64,000 bases of DNA from Sphingomonas sp. ID1715 (GCF_013044515.1 NZ_JABEPR010000001.1:806001-870000), one strand, 5' to 3'; shown: positions 20,703-29,672, numbered from the stretch's first letter. The notes: generated by a model from the letters alone, not told the origin. Translations and numbers: made by a program.

Positions 20703-22349
20703 ATGACCAAGGCTTCCGACCTCTTCATCCAGTGTCTCGAAGAGGAGGGTGTCGAGTATATCTTCGGCGTGCCCGGCGAAGAGAATCTCGACATGCTCGA
20801 CAGCCTGTCGCGCTCGACTAAAATCAAGTTGATCCTCACCCGCCACGAACAGGGCGCCGGCTTCATGGCCGCGACCTATGGCCGCCACACGGGCAAGACC
20901 GGCGTGTGCATGGCGACGCTCGGGCCCGGCGCGACCAATTTTGTCACGGCCGCCGCCTATGCGCAGCTGGGCGGCATGCCGATCCTGATGGTCACGGGCC
21001 AGAAGCCGATCAAGAAGTCCAAGCAGGGCCGCTTCCAAATCCTCGACGTGGTCGACATGATGCGACCGATCACCAAATTCACCCACCAGCTTGCCAGCGC
21101 CGACAACATCCCGAGCCGCATTCGCGAGGCGATCCGCCTGGCCGAGGAGGAAAAGCCAGGCGCGACCCACCTCGAATTCCCGGAGGACGTGGCCGACGAG
21201 CATACGGAGATGACGCCGATTACGCCCAGCTATGTGCGGCGTCCGCTGGCCGAGGCGAAGGCGGTGCGCGAGGCGGTCAGGAAGCTTGAGGCGGCCAAGG
21301 CTCCGATCCTGGTGATCGGCGCCGGCGCCAACCGCAAGGTGACCGGCCGCATGCTGCTGCAGCTGGTCGACAAGACCGGCATTCCCTTCGTCACCACCCA
21401 GCTCGGCAAGGGCGTGATCGACGAGACGCATTCGAGGTTCGTCGGCTGCGCGGCGCTATCGGCCGGCGACTATGTCCACCGCGCGATCGAAGCAGCGGAC
21501 GTGATCGTCAATATCGGCCACGACGTAATCGAAAAGCCGCCCTTCTTCATGCAGCGTGGCGGAGCCGAGGTGATCCACATCTCGACCCGTTCGGCGGAGG
21601 TCGATCCGGTCTATTTCCCGCAAGTCGAAGTGATCGGCGACATCGGCAACGCGATCTGGCAGATCAAGGAAGACATCGTACCTTCGGGCAAGTGGAGTTT
21701 CGACGACATGCTCCGCTTCCGGAAAGCGGAGGTCGAGCACACCGCCAGCCTCGATGGCGACGCGCGCTTCCCGATCTTCCCGCCCTACCTGGTCCGAAAG
21801 ATCCGCGAGGCCATGCCCGCCGATGGCATCATCTGTCTCGACAATGGCGTCTACAAAATCTGGTTCGCCCGCAACTATCCGGCGCGCCAGCAGAACACCG
21901 TGCTTCTCGACAATGCTCTGGCGACGATGGGTGCGGGCCTGCCCTCCGCTATGGCCTCGGCCATGGTCTATCCCGACCGCAAGGTAATGGCGATCTGCGG
22001 CGACGGCGGCTTCATGATGAACAGCCAGGAGATGGAGACTGCGGTCCGCCTCGGGCTCAACATCACGGTGCTGATCTTGAACGACAACAGCTACGGCATG
22101 ATCCGCTGGAAGCAGGCCAATATGGGCTTCAAGGATTGGGGCCTGACCTATGGCAACCCGGATTTCGTCAAATATGCCGAGAGCTATGGCGCCAGGGGCC
22201 ACCGAGTCGAAAGCGCCGAGCATCTGCCGGCGCTGCTGAAGGAGTGCCTGGATACGCCGGGCGTCCACCTGATCGATTGCCCGGTCGACTATAGCCAAAA
22301 CGATCAAATTCTGAACGTTGACATCAAGCAGCTGAGCAAGGCGCTGTAG
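20703..22349 (+). CDS. Acetolactate synthase large subunit-like thiamine-diphosphate enzyme
   Basis: 548 aa. Condenses pyruvate units to acetolactate in the family's standard reaction. The N-terminal pyrimidine-binding domain has the catalytic glutamate region FGVPGEENLDML, the central domain IGAGANRKVTGRML, and the C-terminal domain the ThDP/Mg motif GDGGFMMNSQEME (about 434) followed by LILNDNSYGMIRW. There is no regulatory subunit gene beside it, which fits catabolic-type enzymes rather than IlvBN. Neighbouring aldehyde dehydrogenase suggests a joint pathway. Substrate assignment within the ThDP family is not certain. Confidence 0.88.
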   Translation: MTKASDLFIQCLEEEGVEYIFGVPGEENLDMLDSLSRSTKIKLILTRHEQGAGFMAATYGRHTGKTGVCMATLGPGATNFVTAAAYAQLGGMPILMVTGQKPIKKSKQGRFQILDVVDMMRPITKFTHQLASADNIPSRIREAIRLAEEEKPGATHLEFPEDVADEHTEMTPITPSYVRRPLAEAKAVREAVRKLEAAKAPILVIGAGANRKVTGRMLLQLVDKTGIPFVTTQLGKGVIDETHSRFVGCAALSAGDYVHRAIEAADVIVNIGHDVIEKPPFFMQRGGAEVIHISTRSAEVDPVYFPQVEVIGDIGNAIWQIKEDIVPSGKWSFDDMLRFRKAEVEHTASLDGDARFPIFPPYLVRKIREAMPADGIICLDNGVYKIWFARNYPARQQNTVLLDNALATMGAGLPSAMASAMVYPDRKVMAICGDGGFMMNSQEMETAVRLGLNITVLILNDNSYGMIRWKQANMGFKDWGLTYGNPDFVKYAESYGARGHRVESAEHLPALLKECLDTPGVHLIDCPVDYSQNDQILNVDIKQLSKAL

Positions 22350-22355
22350 GGAACT

Positions 22356-22393
22356 AAGCCCCTCCCCTTCAGGGGAGGGGTTGGGGTGGGGCA
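22356..22393 (+). repeat. Left 38-base inverted arm of the DUF559 element
   Basis: Perfect reverse complement of 22764-22801. Internally a hairpin (cccctcccc, loop ttca, ggggagggg) with the tail ttggggtggggca. Starts 6 bases after the acetolactate synthase stop. Confidence 0.95.
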
Positions 22394-22402
22394 GGATCAA
22401 AC

Positions 22403-22816
22403 ATGCTGACACTTCAGGAACTTCACCGTCGCGCAGCCGAGATGCGCCGCAATCCGACAGAGCCGGAGAAGCGGTTCTGGCGGCACGTGTCGAACTCGCA
22501 ACTTGGCGGCTTCAAGTTCAGGCGTCAGCAGGTGATCGGGTCGTTCATCGTGGACTTTTTCTGCCCCTCTCGAGGGCTCATCGTGGAGATCGACGGTGAC
22601 ACTCATGATCAACCATATGACGCGCGGCGAGACGCCTTCATGCTCAAACAAGAGTTCCGCACAGCGCGCTTCACCAACCTTGATGTGATGCAGAACATTG
22701 CCGGCGTACTCCAGTTGACATCCGACACGCTGCAAGAGCTTCCACTACGTACCAGGTGGGCACTGCCCCACCCCAACCCCTCCCCTGAAGGGGAGGGGCT
22801 TAGGACTATGCCATGA
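22403..22816 (+). CDS. DUF559 (Vsr-like) endonuclease-domain protein within REP arms
   Basis: 137 aa. The fold belongs to the very-short-patch-repair-like PD-(D/E)XK nucleases: EKRFWRHVSNSQLGGFKFRR, then IGSFIVDFFCP, then the active-site-like IVEIDGDTHD, and later RFTNLDVMQN. The ATG lies 9 bases after the left 38-base arm and the frame runs through the right arm (residues about 121-133, [11 protein letters not shown]), ending in a TGA that overlaps the ATG of the aldehyde dehydrogenase (ATGA). Thus gene plus arms form a discrete unit of 446 bases that interrupts an apparent operon. Whether the nuclease moves the unit, or edits mismatches, is unknown. Confidence 0.88.
   Translation: MLTLQELHRRAAEMRRNPTEPEKRFWRHVSNSQLGGFKFRRQQVIGSFIVDFFCPSRGLIVEIDGDTHDQPYDARRDAFMLKQEFRTARFTNLDVMQNIAGVLQLTSDTLQELPLRTRWALPHPNPSPEGEGLRTMP
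22764..22801 (-). repeat. Right 38-base inverted arm of the DUF559 element
   Basis: Exact reverse complement of 22356-22393. It is translated as the C-terminus of the DUF559 protein and ends directly beside the agga that serves the aldehyde dehydrogenase start. Confidence 0.95.
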
Positions 22817-24276
22817 CCAAACTCAAAGACACCTACCCTCTCTATCTCGCGAATGAGGCCTGGTCCGGCAATGCCGACTTGGAGGTCACCGACAAGTTCA
22901 CCGGCGAAGTGGCGTTTCGCGTCGCGATGGCGCGGCCTGAGCAGATCGAGGCCGGCATTGCCGCTGCCGTCGAAGCGGCCGAGCCGATGGCGCGCATGGC
23001 CTCCTATGAGCGGCAGGACGTGCTCAATCACTGCGTCACCCGCTTCCGGGAGCGGTTCGACGAACTCGCCTATGCGCTCTGCGTCGAGGCCGGCAAACCG
23101 ATCAAGGATGCCGAGGGCGAAGTCACCCGCCTGATCGATACCTTCCGCATTGCCGCCGAGGAGGCAGTGCGGATGACGGGCGAGGTCCAGCCGCTCGACA
23201 TCAGCCCGCGCGCGAAAGGCTATCAGGGCATCTGGAAGCGCGTGCCGATCGGCCCCTGCTCCTTCATCTCGCCCTTCAACTTCCCGCTGAACCTCGCCGC
23301 GCACAAGATCGCCCCGGCGATCGCGGTCGGTTGCCCGTTCGTGATGAAGCCGGCGAGCCGCACGCCGCTCGGCGCGATCATCATGGGCGAAGTGCTCGCC
23401 GAGACGAACCTGCCGAAGGGCGCCTTCTCGATCCTCCCCGCCCATCGCGACGGCGCGGACATGTTCACCGAGGACGACCGGCTGAAGCTCCTCAGCTTCA
23501 CCGGCTCGCCGGGCGTGGGCTGGGACCTGAAGGCCAAGGCCGGCAAGAAGAAGGTGGTGCTGGAACTGGGCGGCAATGCCGCGGTGGTCATCGACCGCGA
23601 CGCGGATCTGGATGATGCGGTCGAGCGCACCGTGTTCGGCGCCTTCTATCAATCCGGGCAGAGCTGCATCGGCGTGCAGCGCATCGTCGTGCATGACGAG
23701 GTGTATGAGGGATTCAGGGACAAGCTGGTCGCCAAGACCGAGACGCTGATCGCCGGCAATCCGCACGACCGCGATACCTTTGTCGGCCCGATGATCGACG
23801 TGAAGGAAGCCGAGCGGCTCGATCGCTGGATTCAGGAAGCTGTGAGCAGGGGCGCGAAACTGCTGTGCGGCGGCAAGCGCGACGGCGCGATGCTCGAAGC
23901 GACCCTGCTCGAAGAGGTCGCCTCCGACACCAAGCTCAACCGCGAGGAAGCGTTTGGACCGGTCGCCTTTTTCGAGCGCTTCTCCACCTGGGACGAGGCG
24001 CTCTCGATCGTCAACGACTCGAAGTTCGGTCTCCAGGCCGGCATCTTCACCCGCGACATCTTCAAGGTGCTCGACGCCTGGGATCATCTCGATGTTGGCG
24101 GCGTGGTGGTGAACGACGTGCCCAGCTACCGGGTCGACAACATGCCGTATGGCGGCGTGAAGGACTCCGGGCTTGGCCGCGAAGGCGTGCGCTTTGCGAT
24201 GGAGGATATGACCGAGATCCGGAACCTCGTCATCCGGCGCGGGCCGGCCACGCCGCCGAAGCAGATGGGCGAGTAA
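22813..24276 (+). CDS. Aldehyde dehydrogenase family protein
   Basis: 487-aa NAD(P)-dependent oxidation of an aldehyde to an acid. Asn-containing PFNFPLNLAAHK, Rossmann-fold glycine region SFTGSPGVGWD, general base E251 (LELGGNA) and nucleophile C285 (GQSCIGV) are all present, as is the late EEAFGPVAFFE motif. The ATG overlaps the DUF559 stop. Without the DUF559 element it would be about 17 bases from the acetolactate synthase gene, so the two probably once formed a simple operon. Substrate unknown. Confidence 0.92.
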   Translation: MTKLKDTYPLYLANEAWSGNADLEVTDKFTGEVAFRVAMARPEQIEAGIAAAVEAAEPMARMASYERQDVLNHCVTRFRERFDELAYALCVEAGKPIKDAEGEVTRLIDTFRIAAEEAVRMTGEVQPLDISPRAKGYQGIWKRVPIGPCSFISPFNFPLNLAAHKIAPAIAVGCPFVMKPASRTPLGAIIMGEVLAETNLPKGAFSILPAHRDGADMFTEDDRLKLLSFTGSPGVGWDLKAKAGKKKVVLELGGNAAVVIDRDADLDDAVERTVFGAFYQSGQSCIGVQRIVVHDEVYEGFRDKLVAKTETLIAGNPHDRDTFVGPMIDVKEAERLDRWIQEAVSRGAKLLCGGKRDGAMLEATLLEEVASDTKLNREEAFGPVAFFERFSTWDEALSIVNDSKFGLQAGIFTRDIFKVLDAWDHLDVGGVVVNDVPSYRVDNMPYGGVKDSGLGREGVRFAMEDMTEIRNLVIRRGPATPPKQMGE

Positions 24277-24353
24277 CCGCACCATCCGCTCAACCTTTCA
24301 GTAAGGTCGCCGTTTAACCCTTCTTCCATTCCGCGCTGGCACAAGCCTGAGCC

Positions 24354-25958
24354 ATGCGGAACGTGACGGACGGACAAGCGCAGCGCGACCTCATCCTGGT
24401 GGGCGTCACCATCGCGGCTGCGATCCTGCTTATCGGGTCGGCCGGATCCGCTTTGTCGGTCGGCTTTCGGGCGCTGGGCGGCCAGGCCGTGCTCAACCAG
24501 GCGCTGAGCGTCTCCGCCATCCTCAACATCGCGCTGCTGCTGTTCAGCTGGCGCCGCTATGCCGAGTTCCGGTCCGAATCCGGCCGCCGCGAAGAAGCGG
24601 AGCGGCGGCTGGCCAAGCTGTCGCGGCAGGACAGCCTGACGGGTCTGCTCAACCGCTCGGCCTTTTTCGAGATCGGTGGAGCGCGGCTGCGCAAGGCCCG
24701 GAACCGCGGCAAGGGCGCAGCCCTGCTGCTGCTCGACCTTGATCACTTCAAGGCGGTCAACGACGTCAACGGCCATCCGATCGGCGATACCACGCTGCAG
24801 ATGGTGGCGGCGCTGATCGAGGCCAATCTGCCCGATGGTGCGGTCGCAGGGCGGCTCGGTGCCGACGAGTTCGGGGTGCTGATGCTGTCGGCGCATGCCG
24901 CCGGCGAAGCGGACCTGCTGGCGGAAAAGCTGGTGACGGAGCTTGGCCGGCGGCTGGTCGTCGGCGGCGCCGCCGTTCACACCGGCGCCTCCATCGGTCT
25001 CGCCAGCATCGAGAGCGAGAGCGATACGCTCGACCAGCTCATGCGCCGCGCCGATATTGCCATGTTCGCGGCGAAGCATGCCGGGCGCAATCGGCAATGC
25101 TGGTTCGATCAGTCGATGGAGCGCGAGCTCCACATGCGCAACGCGATCGAGAACGGCATCCGCGACGGCATACCGCTCGGCCAGTTCGTGCCCTTTTACG
25201 AACAGCAGATCGATCTTGCGACCGGCAAACTGCAGGGCTTCGAGATGCTGGCGCGCTGGGAGCACCCGACCCGGGGCATCATCGCGCCCGACGTGTTCAT
25301 CCCGATCGCCGAGGAGTGCGGCCTGATCGCCGACCTGTCGATGTCGGTCATGCGCCAGGCGCTGGAAGAAGCGAAGAACTGGGACCCGTCGCTGACGCTG
25401 TCGGTCAACATCGCGCCGGCACAGCTCCGCGACCCCTGGTTCGCGCACAAGATCGTCAAGCTGCTGGTGGAGACGGGCTTCCCCGCCAATCGCCTGGAAA
25501 TCGAGATCACCGAACGGTCGCTCGCCGAGAATATGGGCGTGGCGCAGTCGGTGGTCGGCAGTCTCAAGAACCAGGGCGTCCGCCTTGCGCTGGACGATTT
25601 CGGCACCGGCTATTCGTCGCTGTCGAACCTGCGCGCCTTGCCCTTCGACCGAGTGAAGATCGACCGCAGCTTCGTGACGACACTCAGCAGCAACGCGGAA
25701 AGCGCGGCGATCGTCAACGCGATCACTCGGCTGAGCGACAGCCTCGGCCTGCCGGTCACCGCCGAGGGCGTCGAGACGCCGGAGATCGAAGCGCAGCTGA
25801 AGTCGCTCGGCTGCTTTCACGGCCAGGGGTGGCATTTCGGCAAGCCGATGGACGTCGGCCAGGTCCGTGCCATGCTCGCCCAGCGCAACTTGCTGCCGGT
25901 GCGCCGTCTGGCAGCTCCGGCGGGTGAGCGGGTCCGGGAGCTCCGCCGCCAGGCATAG
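24354..25958 (+). CDS. Membrane-bound GGDEF-EAL c-di-GMP protein, likely phosphodiesterase
   Basis: 534 aa. Two N-terminal hydrophobic segments (about 10-35 and 45-64) anchor it. The GGDEF domain (about 90-255) carries GADEF at 169-173 instead of GGDEF. The EAL domain (about 270-520) has E297 in FEMLARWEH, NIAPAQLRD, EIEITERS, DDFGTGYSS, KIDRSF and AEGVETPE, the set needed for metal binding and c-di-GMP hydrolysis. The degenerate GGDEF suggests a regulatory or weak cyclase domain; the EAL side looks intact. Confidence 0.93.
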   Translation: MRNVTDGQAQRDLILVGVTIAAAILLIGSAGSALSVGFRALGGQAVLNQALSVSAILNIALLLFSWRRYAEFRSESGRREEAERRLAKLSRQDSLTGLLNRSAFFEIGGARLRKARNRGKGAALLLLDLDHFKAVNDVNGHPIGDTTLQMVAALIEANLPDGAVAGRLGADEFGVLMLSAHAAGEADLLAEKLVTELGRRLVVGGAAVHTGASIGLASIESESDTLDQLMRRADIAMFAAKHAGRNRQCWFDQSMERELHMRNAIENGIRDGIPLGQFVPFYEQQIDLATGKLQGFEMLARWEHPTRGIIAPDVFIPIAEECGLIADLSMSVMRQALEEAKNWDPSLTLSVNIAPAQLRDPWFAHKIVKLLVETGFPANRLEIEITERSLAENMGVAQSVVGSLKNQGVRLALDDFGTGYSSLSNLRALPFDRVKIDRSFVTTLSSNAESAAIVNAITRLSDSLGLPVTAEGVETPEIEAQLKSLGCFHGQGWHFGKPMDVGQVRAMLAQRNLLPVRRLAAPAGERVRELRRQA

Positions 25959-25991
25959 ACTTGGGGCTATCGCGACCCTAAGTCGCGCGCG

Positions 25992-26795
25992 ATGCGTTTC
26001 GCGTTCCACAAGATGCACGGGCTCGGCAACGACTTCGTCGTGATCGATGCGCGCGGCGAGCGCATCGCGATCACACGCGACCGCGCCCGCGCCATTGCCG
26101 ATCGTCACACCGGCATTGGCTGTGACCAGCTGATCCTGCTCGAGCCGAGCGAAACGGCCGACCTCCGCATGCGCATCTTCAACGCCGATGGCGGCGAGGT
26201 CGAACAATGCGGAAATGCGCTCCGCTGCGTTGCCGAGCTGACACGCGCCGAGCGGATCGAGACGGCCGGCGGCGTCGTGGCAGCCATGACCGAAGGTGCG
26301 TCGATCACCATCGACATGGGCGCGCCGCGCTTCGAATGGGACCGCATTCCCCTCGCCTACCCGCTCGACACGGCCGATGTGCCGGCCGCCTGGGACGCGC
26401 TCGAACATGGCAGCGCCGTCAATGTCGGCAATCCGCACATCATTTTCTTCGTCGCCGATCTGGATGCGGTGTCGCTCGACGAACTCGGCCCCCGGATCGA
26501 GCATGATCCGCTCTTTCCCGATCGCGTGAACGTCAATGTCGCGCAGGTCACCGGCTCCTCGGCACTGCGGCTGCGCGTGTGGGAGCGCGGCGCCGGGCTC
26601 ACCCGCGCCTGCGGCACGGGTGCTTGCGCCAGCGCCGTGGCGGCGATCCGGCGCGGGCTCGTCCGCTCCCCGGTGGCCGTCAGCCTGCCGGGCGGCGAGC
26701 TCGACATTGCCTGGTCGCCCGGCGGGACAATCCGCATGAGCGGCTCCGCCACGCACGTCTTCGTGGGCGAAGCGGAGCTGGAGGCATTCGGGTGA
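25992..26795 (+). CDS. dapF: Diaminopimelate epimerase
   Basis: Converts LL- to meso-diaminopimelate in lysine and peptidoglycan synthesis. 267 aa, starting RFAFHKMHGLGNDFVVIDA. The two catalytic cysteines are C73 (VEQCGNALRC) and C207 (TRACGTGACAS). Its TGA overlaps the GTG of mtaB (GTGA), the first of two 4-base overlaps in dapF-mtaB-ftsY. Confidence 0.97.
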   Translation: MRFAFHKMHGLGNDFVVIDARGERIAITRDRARAIADRHTGIGCDQLILLEPSETADLRMRIFNADGGEVEQCGNALRCVAELTRAERIETAGGVVAAMTEGASITIDMGAPRFEWDRIPLAYPLDTADVPAAWDALEHGSAVNVGNPHIIFFVADLDAVSLDELGPRIEHDPLFPDRVNVNVAQVTGSSALRLRVWERGAGLTRACGTGACASAVAAIRRGLVRSPVAVSLPGGELDIAWSPGGTIRMSGSATHVFVGEAELEAFG

Positions 26796-28003
26796 GCAAA
26801 GTCATCACGCTCGGCTGCCGCCTCAACATCGCCGAAAGCGACGCAATCCGCGCGATGTTGCCGGACGACGACCTGGTCGTGGTCAACAGCTGCGCGGTCA
26901 CCGAGGAAGCCGTCCGCCAGACGCGCCGCGCGATCCGCCGCGCCAAGCGGGAGCGGCCCGACGCCCGGGTGGTCGTTACCGGCTGCGCAGTCGAGGTGGA
27001 GCCGGCTATGTTCGCGGCCATGCCGGAGGTGGCGGGCGTTGTTGCAAACACCGCCAAGCTCGATCCCAGCTCCTTTTCTCCGTTCGCTTCGAGCGAAGTC
27101 GAGAAGCGCATCTCGACTTCGCTTGACACGGACGGACGGAACTCGAGCCACGCCCGCGGCTTTGTCGAAGTGCAGAATGGCTGCGACCATAGCTGCACCT
27201 TCTGCATCATCCCGCAAGGCCGCGGCCCCAGCCGGTCGCTCCCCGCGGGCGCGGTGATCGATCGCGTGAAGGCGGTTGTCGATGGCGGTGCCGGAGAAGT
27301 GGTGCTCACCGGCGTCGACGTGACCAGCTATGGCGACCTGGCCGGTGACAGTCTGGGCCTGCTTGTCGAGCGTATCCTGAAGGCCGTGCCCCACCTGCCG
27401 CGGCTGCGCCTCTCCTCGCTAGACCCTGTCGAGATCGACGAACGACTATTCGCCCTGATCGTCGGCGAGCCCCGGGTGATGCCGCATCTGCACTTCTCGT
27501 TGCAGGCGGGCGACGACATGATCCTGAAGCGGATGAAGCGCCGGCACCTGCGCACGGACGCCATCGACCTGGTGCAGCGCATCAAGGCGGCGCGGCCGGA
27601 GATTGCGATCGGTGCCGACCTGATCGCCGGCTTCCCGACCGAGACCGAAGCCATGTTCGCCAACAGCCTCGCGATCGTCGAGGCATGCGACATCGTCTTC
27701 GGCCATATCTTTCCTTACTCACCGCGCCGCGGAACCCCGGCGGCGCGCATGCCCCAGGTCGAGCCGGAAGTCGTGCGCGCGCGGGCGCGACGCTTACGCG
27801 AGGCATGTGCCGAGCGGCAGGCCGCCTGGCTCGACAGGCTGAACGGCAGCGAACAGCGATTGCTGGTCGAGCTGGATGGCCGCACCGGTCACGCCGAGAA
27901 TTTCGCCAAGATTGCAGTGGAGAGCCGTTTGCCGCCTCGTTCGATCCAGTCCGTCCGGATCACAGCCCGTCGCGGCGACACGCTGATCGGAGTGCCGGCA
28001 TGA
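26792..28003 (+). CDS. mtaB: tRNA t6A37 methylthiotransferase MtaB (with in-frame repeat)
   Basis: Radical-SAM enzyme that methylthiolates t6A37 of ANN-decoding tRNAs. 403 aa. The N-terminal MTTase domain has C9, C34 and C65 for the second cluster, and the radical-SAM cysteines are C131, C135 and C138 (GCDHSCTFCIIP). A TRAM-like C-terminal part (EQRLLVELDGRTGHAENF) follows. Residues about 97-115 (ASSEVEKRISTSLDTD) are encoded by a family A palindromic repeat, placed in the linker between the two domains, so probably tolerated. GTG start overlaps dapF; ftsY overlaps its end. Confidence 0.94.
   Translation: MSKVITLGCRLNIAESDAIRAMLPDDDLVVVNSCAVTEEAVRQTRRAIRRAKRERPDARVVVTGCAVEVEPAMFAAMPEVAGVVANTAKLDPSSFSPFASSEVEKRISTSLDTDGRNSSHARGFVEVQNGCDHSCTFCIIPQGRGPSRSLPAGAVIDRVKAVVDGGAGEVVLTGVDVTSYGDLAGDSLGLLVERILKAVPHLPRLRLSSLDPVEIDERLFALIVGEPRVMPHLHFSLQAGDDMILKRMKRRHLRTDAIDLVQRIKAARPEIAIGADLIAGFPTETEAMFANSLAIVEACDIVFGHIFPYSPRRGTPAARMPQVEPEVVRARARRLREACAERQAAWLDRLNGSEQRLLVELDGRTGHAENFAKIAVESRLPPRSIQSVRITARRGDTLIGVPA
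27081..27135. repeat. Family A palindromic repeat inside mtaB
   Basis: 55-base copy: cgttcgcttcgagcgaagtc and complementary ctcgacttcgcttgacac. It keeps the mtaB frame open. Confidence 0.93.
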
Positions 28004-28926
28004 GCGACGCGCGCTGGCATGACAAGTTGTTGGGTGGCTTTCGCCGCACATCCGATCGGCTGACGGAAAATCTGACCGGCCTGTTCACCAAATCGGCGCT
28101 CGACCGCGAGACGCTGGACGAGGTCGAGGATGCGCTGATCGCGTCCGACCTGGGGCCTGCCACCGCCGCACGCATTCGCGAGCGGCTGTCGGAGGGCCGC
28201 TACGAGCGCGGGCTTTCCGATCATGAGCTGCGCGAAATCGTGGCCGAGGAGATCGAGAAGGTCCTGACCCCGGTCGCCGAACCGCTCGAGGTCGACGCCT
28301 TTCCGCGCCCGCAGGTGATCCTCGTCATCGGCGTCAACGGCTCGGGCAAGACCACGACGATCGCCAAGCTCGCCCGACTGTTCCTGGAACAGGATTATGG
28401 CGTGATGCTCGCCGCCGGCGATACCTTCCGCGCGGCGGCGATCGAGCAGCTACGGATTTGGGCGGATCGGATCGGCGTGCCGATCATGGCCGGACCCGAG
28501 GGCGGCGATGCGGCGGGCATCGTGTGGGACGCGGTCAAGCAGGCGACGGCGACCGGCATCGACGTGCTGATCGTCGACACGGCCGGCCGCCTGCAAAACA
28601 AGCGCGAACTGATGGACGAACTCGCCAAGATCCGGCGCGTGCTCGGGCGGCTCAATCCCGAAGCGCCGCACGACGTCGTGCTCGTGCTCGATGCGACGAC
28701 CGGCCAGAACGCGCTCAGCCAGATCGAAGTGTTCAAGGAAGTGGCGGGCGTCACCGGTCTGGTTATGACCAAGCTGGATGGCACCGCGCGCGGCGGCGTG
28801 CTGGTGGCGGCGGCGGAGAAGTTCCGCATGCCGATCCACGCGATCGGCGTCGGTGAAGGCATGGACGATTTGCGGCCGTTCGACGCGCGCGAAGTGGCAC
28901 GGATGATTGCGGGTATTGGGGAGTGA
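28000..28926 (+). CDS. ftsY: Signal recognition particle receptor FtsY
   Basis: SRP-dependent docking GTPase at the inner membrane, 308 aa. Only a short N-terminal region precedes the NG domain; the acidic A domain of E. coli is absent. G1 is GVNGSGKTTTIAKLA (about 112), the DTAGRLQNKRELMDEL block and TKLDGTARGG follow. The ATG overlaps the mtaB TGA (ATGA). Confidence 0.97.
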   Translation: MSDARWHDKLLGGFRRTSDRLTENLTGLFTKSALDRETLDEVEDALIASDLGPATAARIRERLSEGRYERGLSDHELREIVAEEIEKVLTPVAEPLEVDAFPRPQVILVIGVNGSGKTTTIAKLARLFLEQDYGVMLAAGDTFRAAAIEQLRIWADRIGVPIMAGPEGGDAAGIVWDAVKQATATGIDVLIVDTAGRLQNKRELMDELAKIRRVLGRLNPEAPHDVVLVLDATTGQNALSQIEVFKEVAGVTGLVMTKLDGTARGGVLVAAAEKFRMPIHAIGVGEGMDDLRPFDAREVARMIAGIGE

Positions 28927-29039
28927 TCCTTCGAGACGCCGTTTCGCCAAGCTCAACGGCTCCTCAGGATGAGCGGCGTGTTATATTCACGCTCATCCTG
29001 AGGAGGGGCTGAGCTTGGCGAAGACCCGTCTCGAAGGAC
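28927..29039. repeat. Dispersed palindromic repeat, family E
   Basis: Inverted pairs tccttcgaga / tctcgaagga and gctcatcctgaggag with a complementary block ctcctcaggatgagc. Begins immediately after the ftsY stop and occupies most of the ftsY-yciB gap. Confidence 0.88.
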
Positions 29040-29054
29040 AGTTTAGGATGTTCT

Positions 29055-29672
29055 GTGAATAGCTCTCTGAAACCCCGCGAACTCTCGCCCGGCCTGCGCA
29101 TGGCGATCGATTTCGGGCCGCTCGCCGTCTTCTTCCTGGTCAACACGCTCGCGCATGGCCCGAAGCTGATGAAGGTGATGATGGCGACCACGGCCTTCAT
29201 GGTCGCGACCGCCATCGCCATGATCACCAGCCGGGTGAAGGCCGGGCGCATCTCGCCAATGCTATGGATTTCGGGCGCGCTGGTGCTGTTCTTCGGCGGG
29301 CTCACGCTCTGGTTTCGCGACGACACCTTCATCAAGATGAAGCCGACCATCGTCTACGCGATGTTCGCCGTCATCCTCGGCTATGGCCTCGCCTCGGGCA
29401 AGCCGCTGCTCAAGATGCTGCTGGAAACCGCCTATCCGGGCCTGAACGACACCGGCTGGCGCAAGCTGACGATCAACTGGGTCGGCTTCTTCCTCTTCAT
29501 GGCGGTGCTGAACGAAGCCGTCTGGCGCAATGCGAGCTGGGATTTTTGGGTGGGCTTCAAGCTGTGGGGTGCGGTACCGCTGACCCTTCTGTTCGCAATC
29601 CTGAACATTCCGATGCTCATGAAGCACGGCCTGAGCGACGGGAAAGAGGCGCCGCTGCCGCCTGAGGGTTAG
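29055..29672 (+). CDS. Inner-membrane septation protein A (YciB/IspZ family)
   Basis: 205 aa, highly hydrophobic with about six membrane segments (GPLAVFFLVNTLAH, MMATTAFMVATAIAM, MLWISGALVLFFGGLTLWF and others) and the family motif FIKMKPTIVYAMFA. YciB proteins affect cell-envelope and septum integrity; the exact role is unclear. GTG start 16 bases after a repeat. Confidence 0.92.
   Translation: MNSSLKPRELSPGLRMAIDFGPLAVFFLVNTLAHGPKLMKVMMATTAFMVATAIAMITSRVKAGRISPMLWISGALVLFFGGLTLWFRDDTFIKMKPTIVYAMFAVILGYGLASGKPLLKMLLETAYPGLNDTGWRKLTINWVGFFLFMAVLNEAVWRNASWDFWVGFKLWGAVPLTLLFAILNIPMLMKHGLSDGKEAPLPPEG

Noticed and set aside
24333-24350. A sigma-54-like ctggcacaagcctgag before the GGDEF-EAL gene
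   Set aside because: The -12 GC is missing at the required spacing.
24126-26756. An 876-codon minus-strand frame across the ALDH end, GGDEF-EAL and dapF genes
   Set aside because: It overlaps three well-supported genes on the other strand and shows no protein features.
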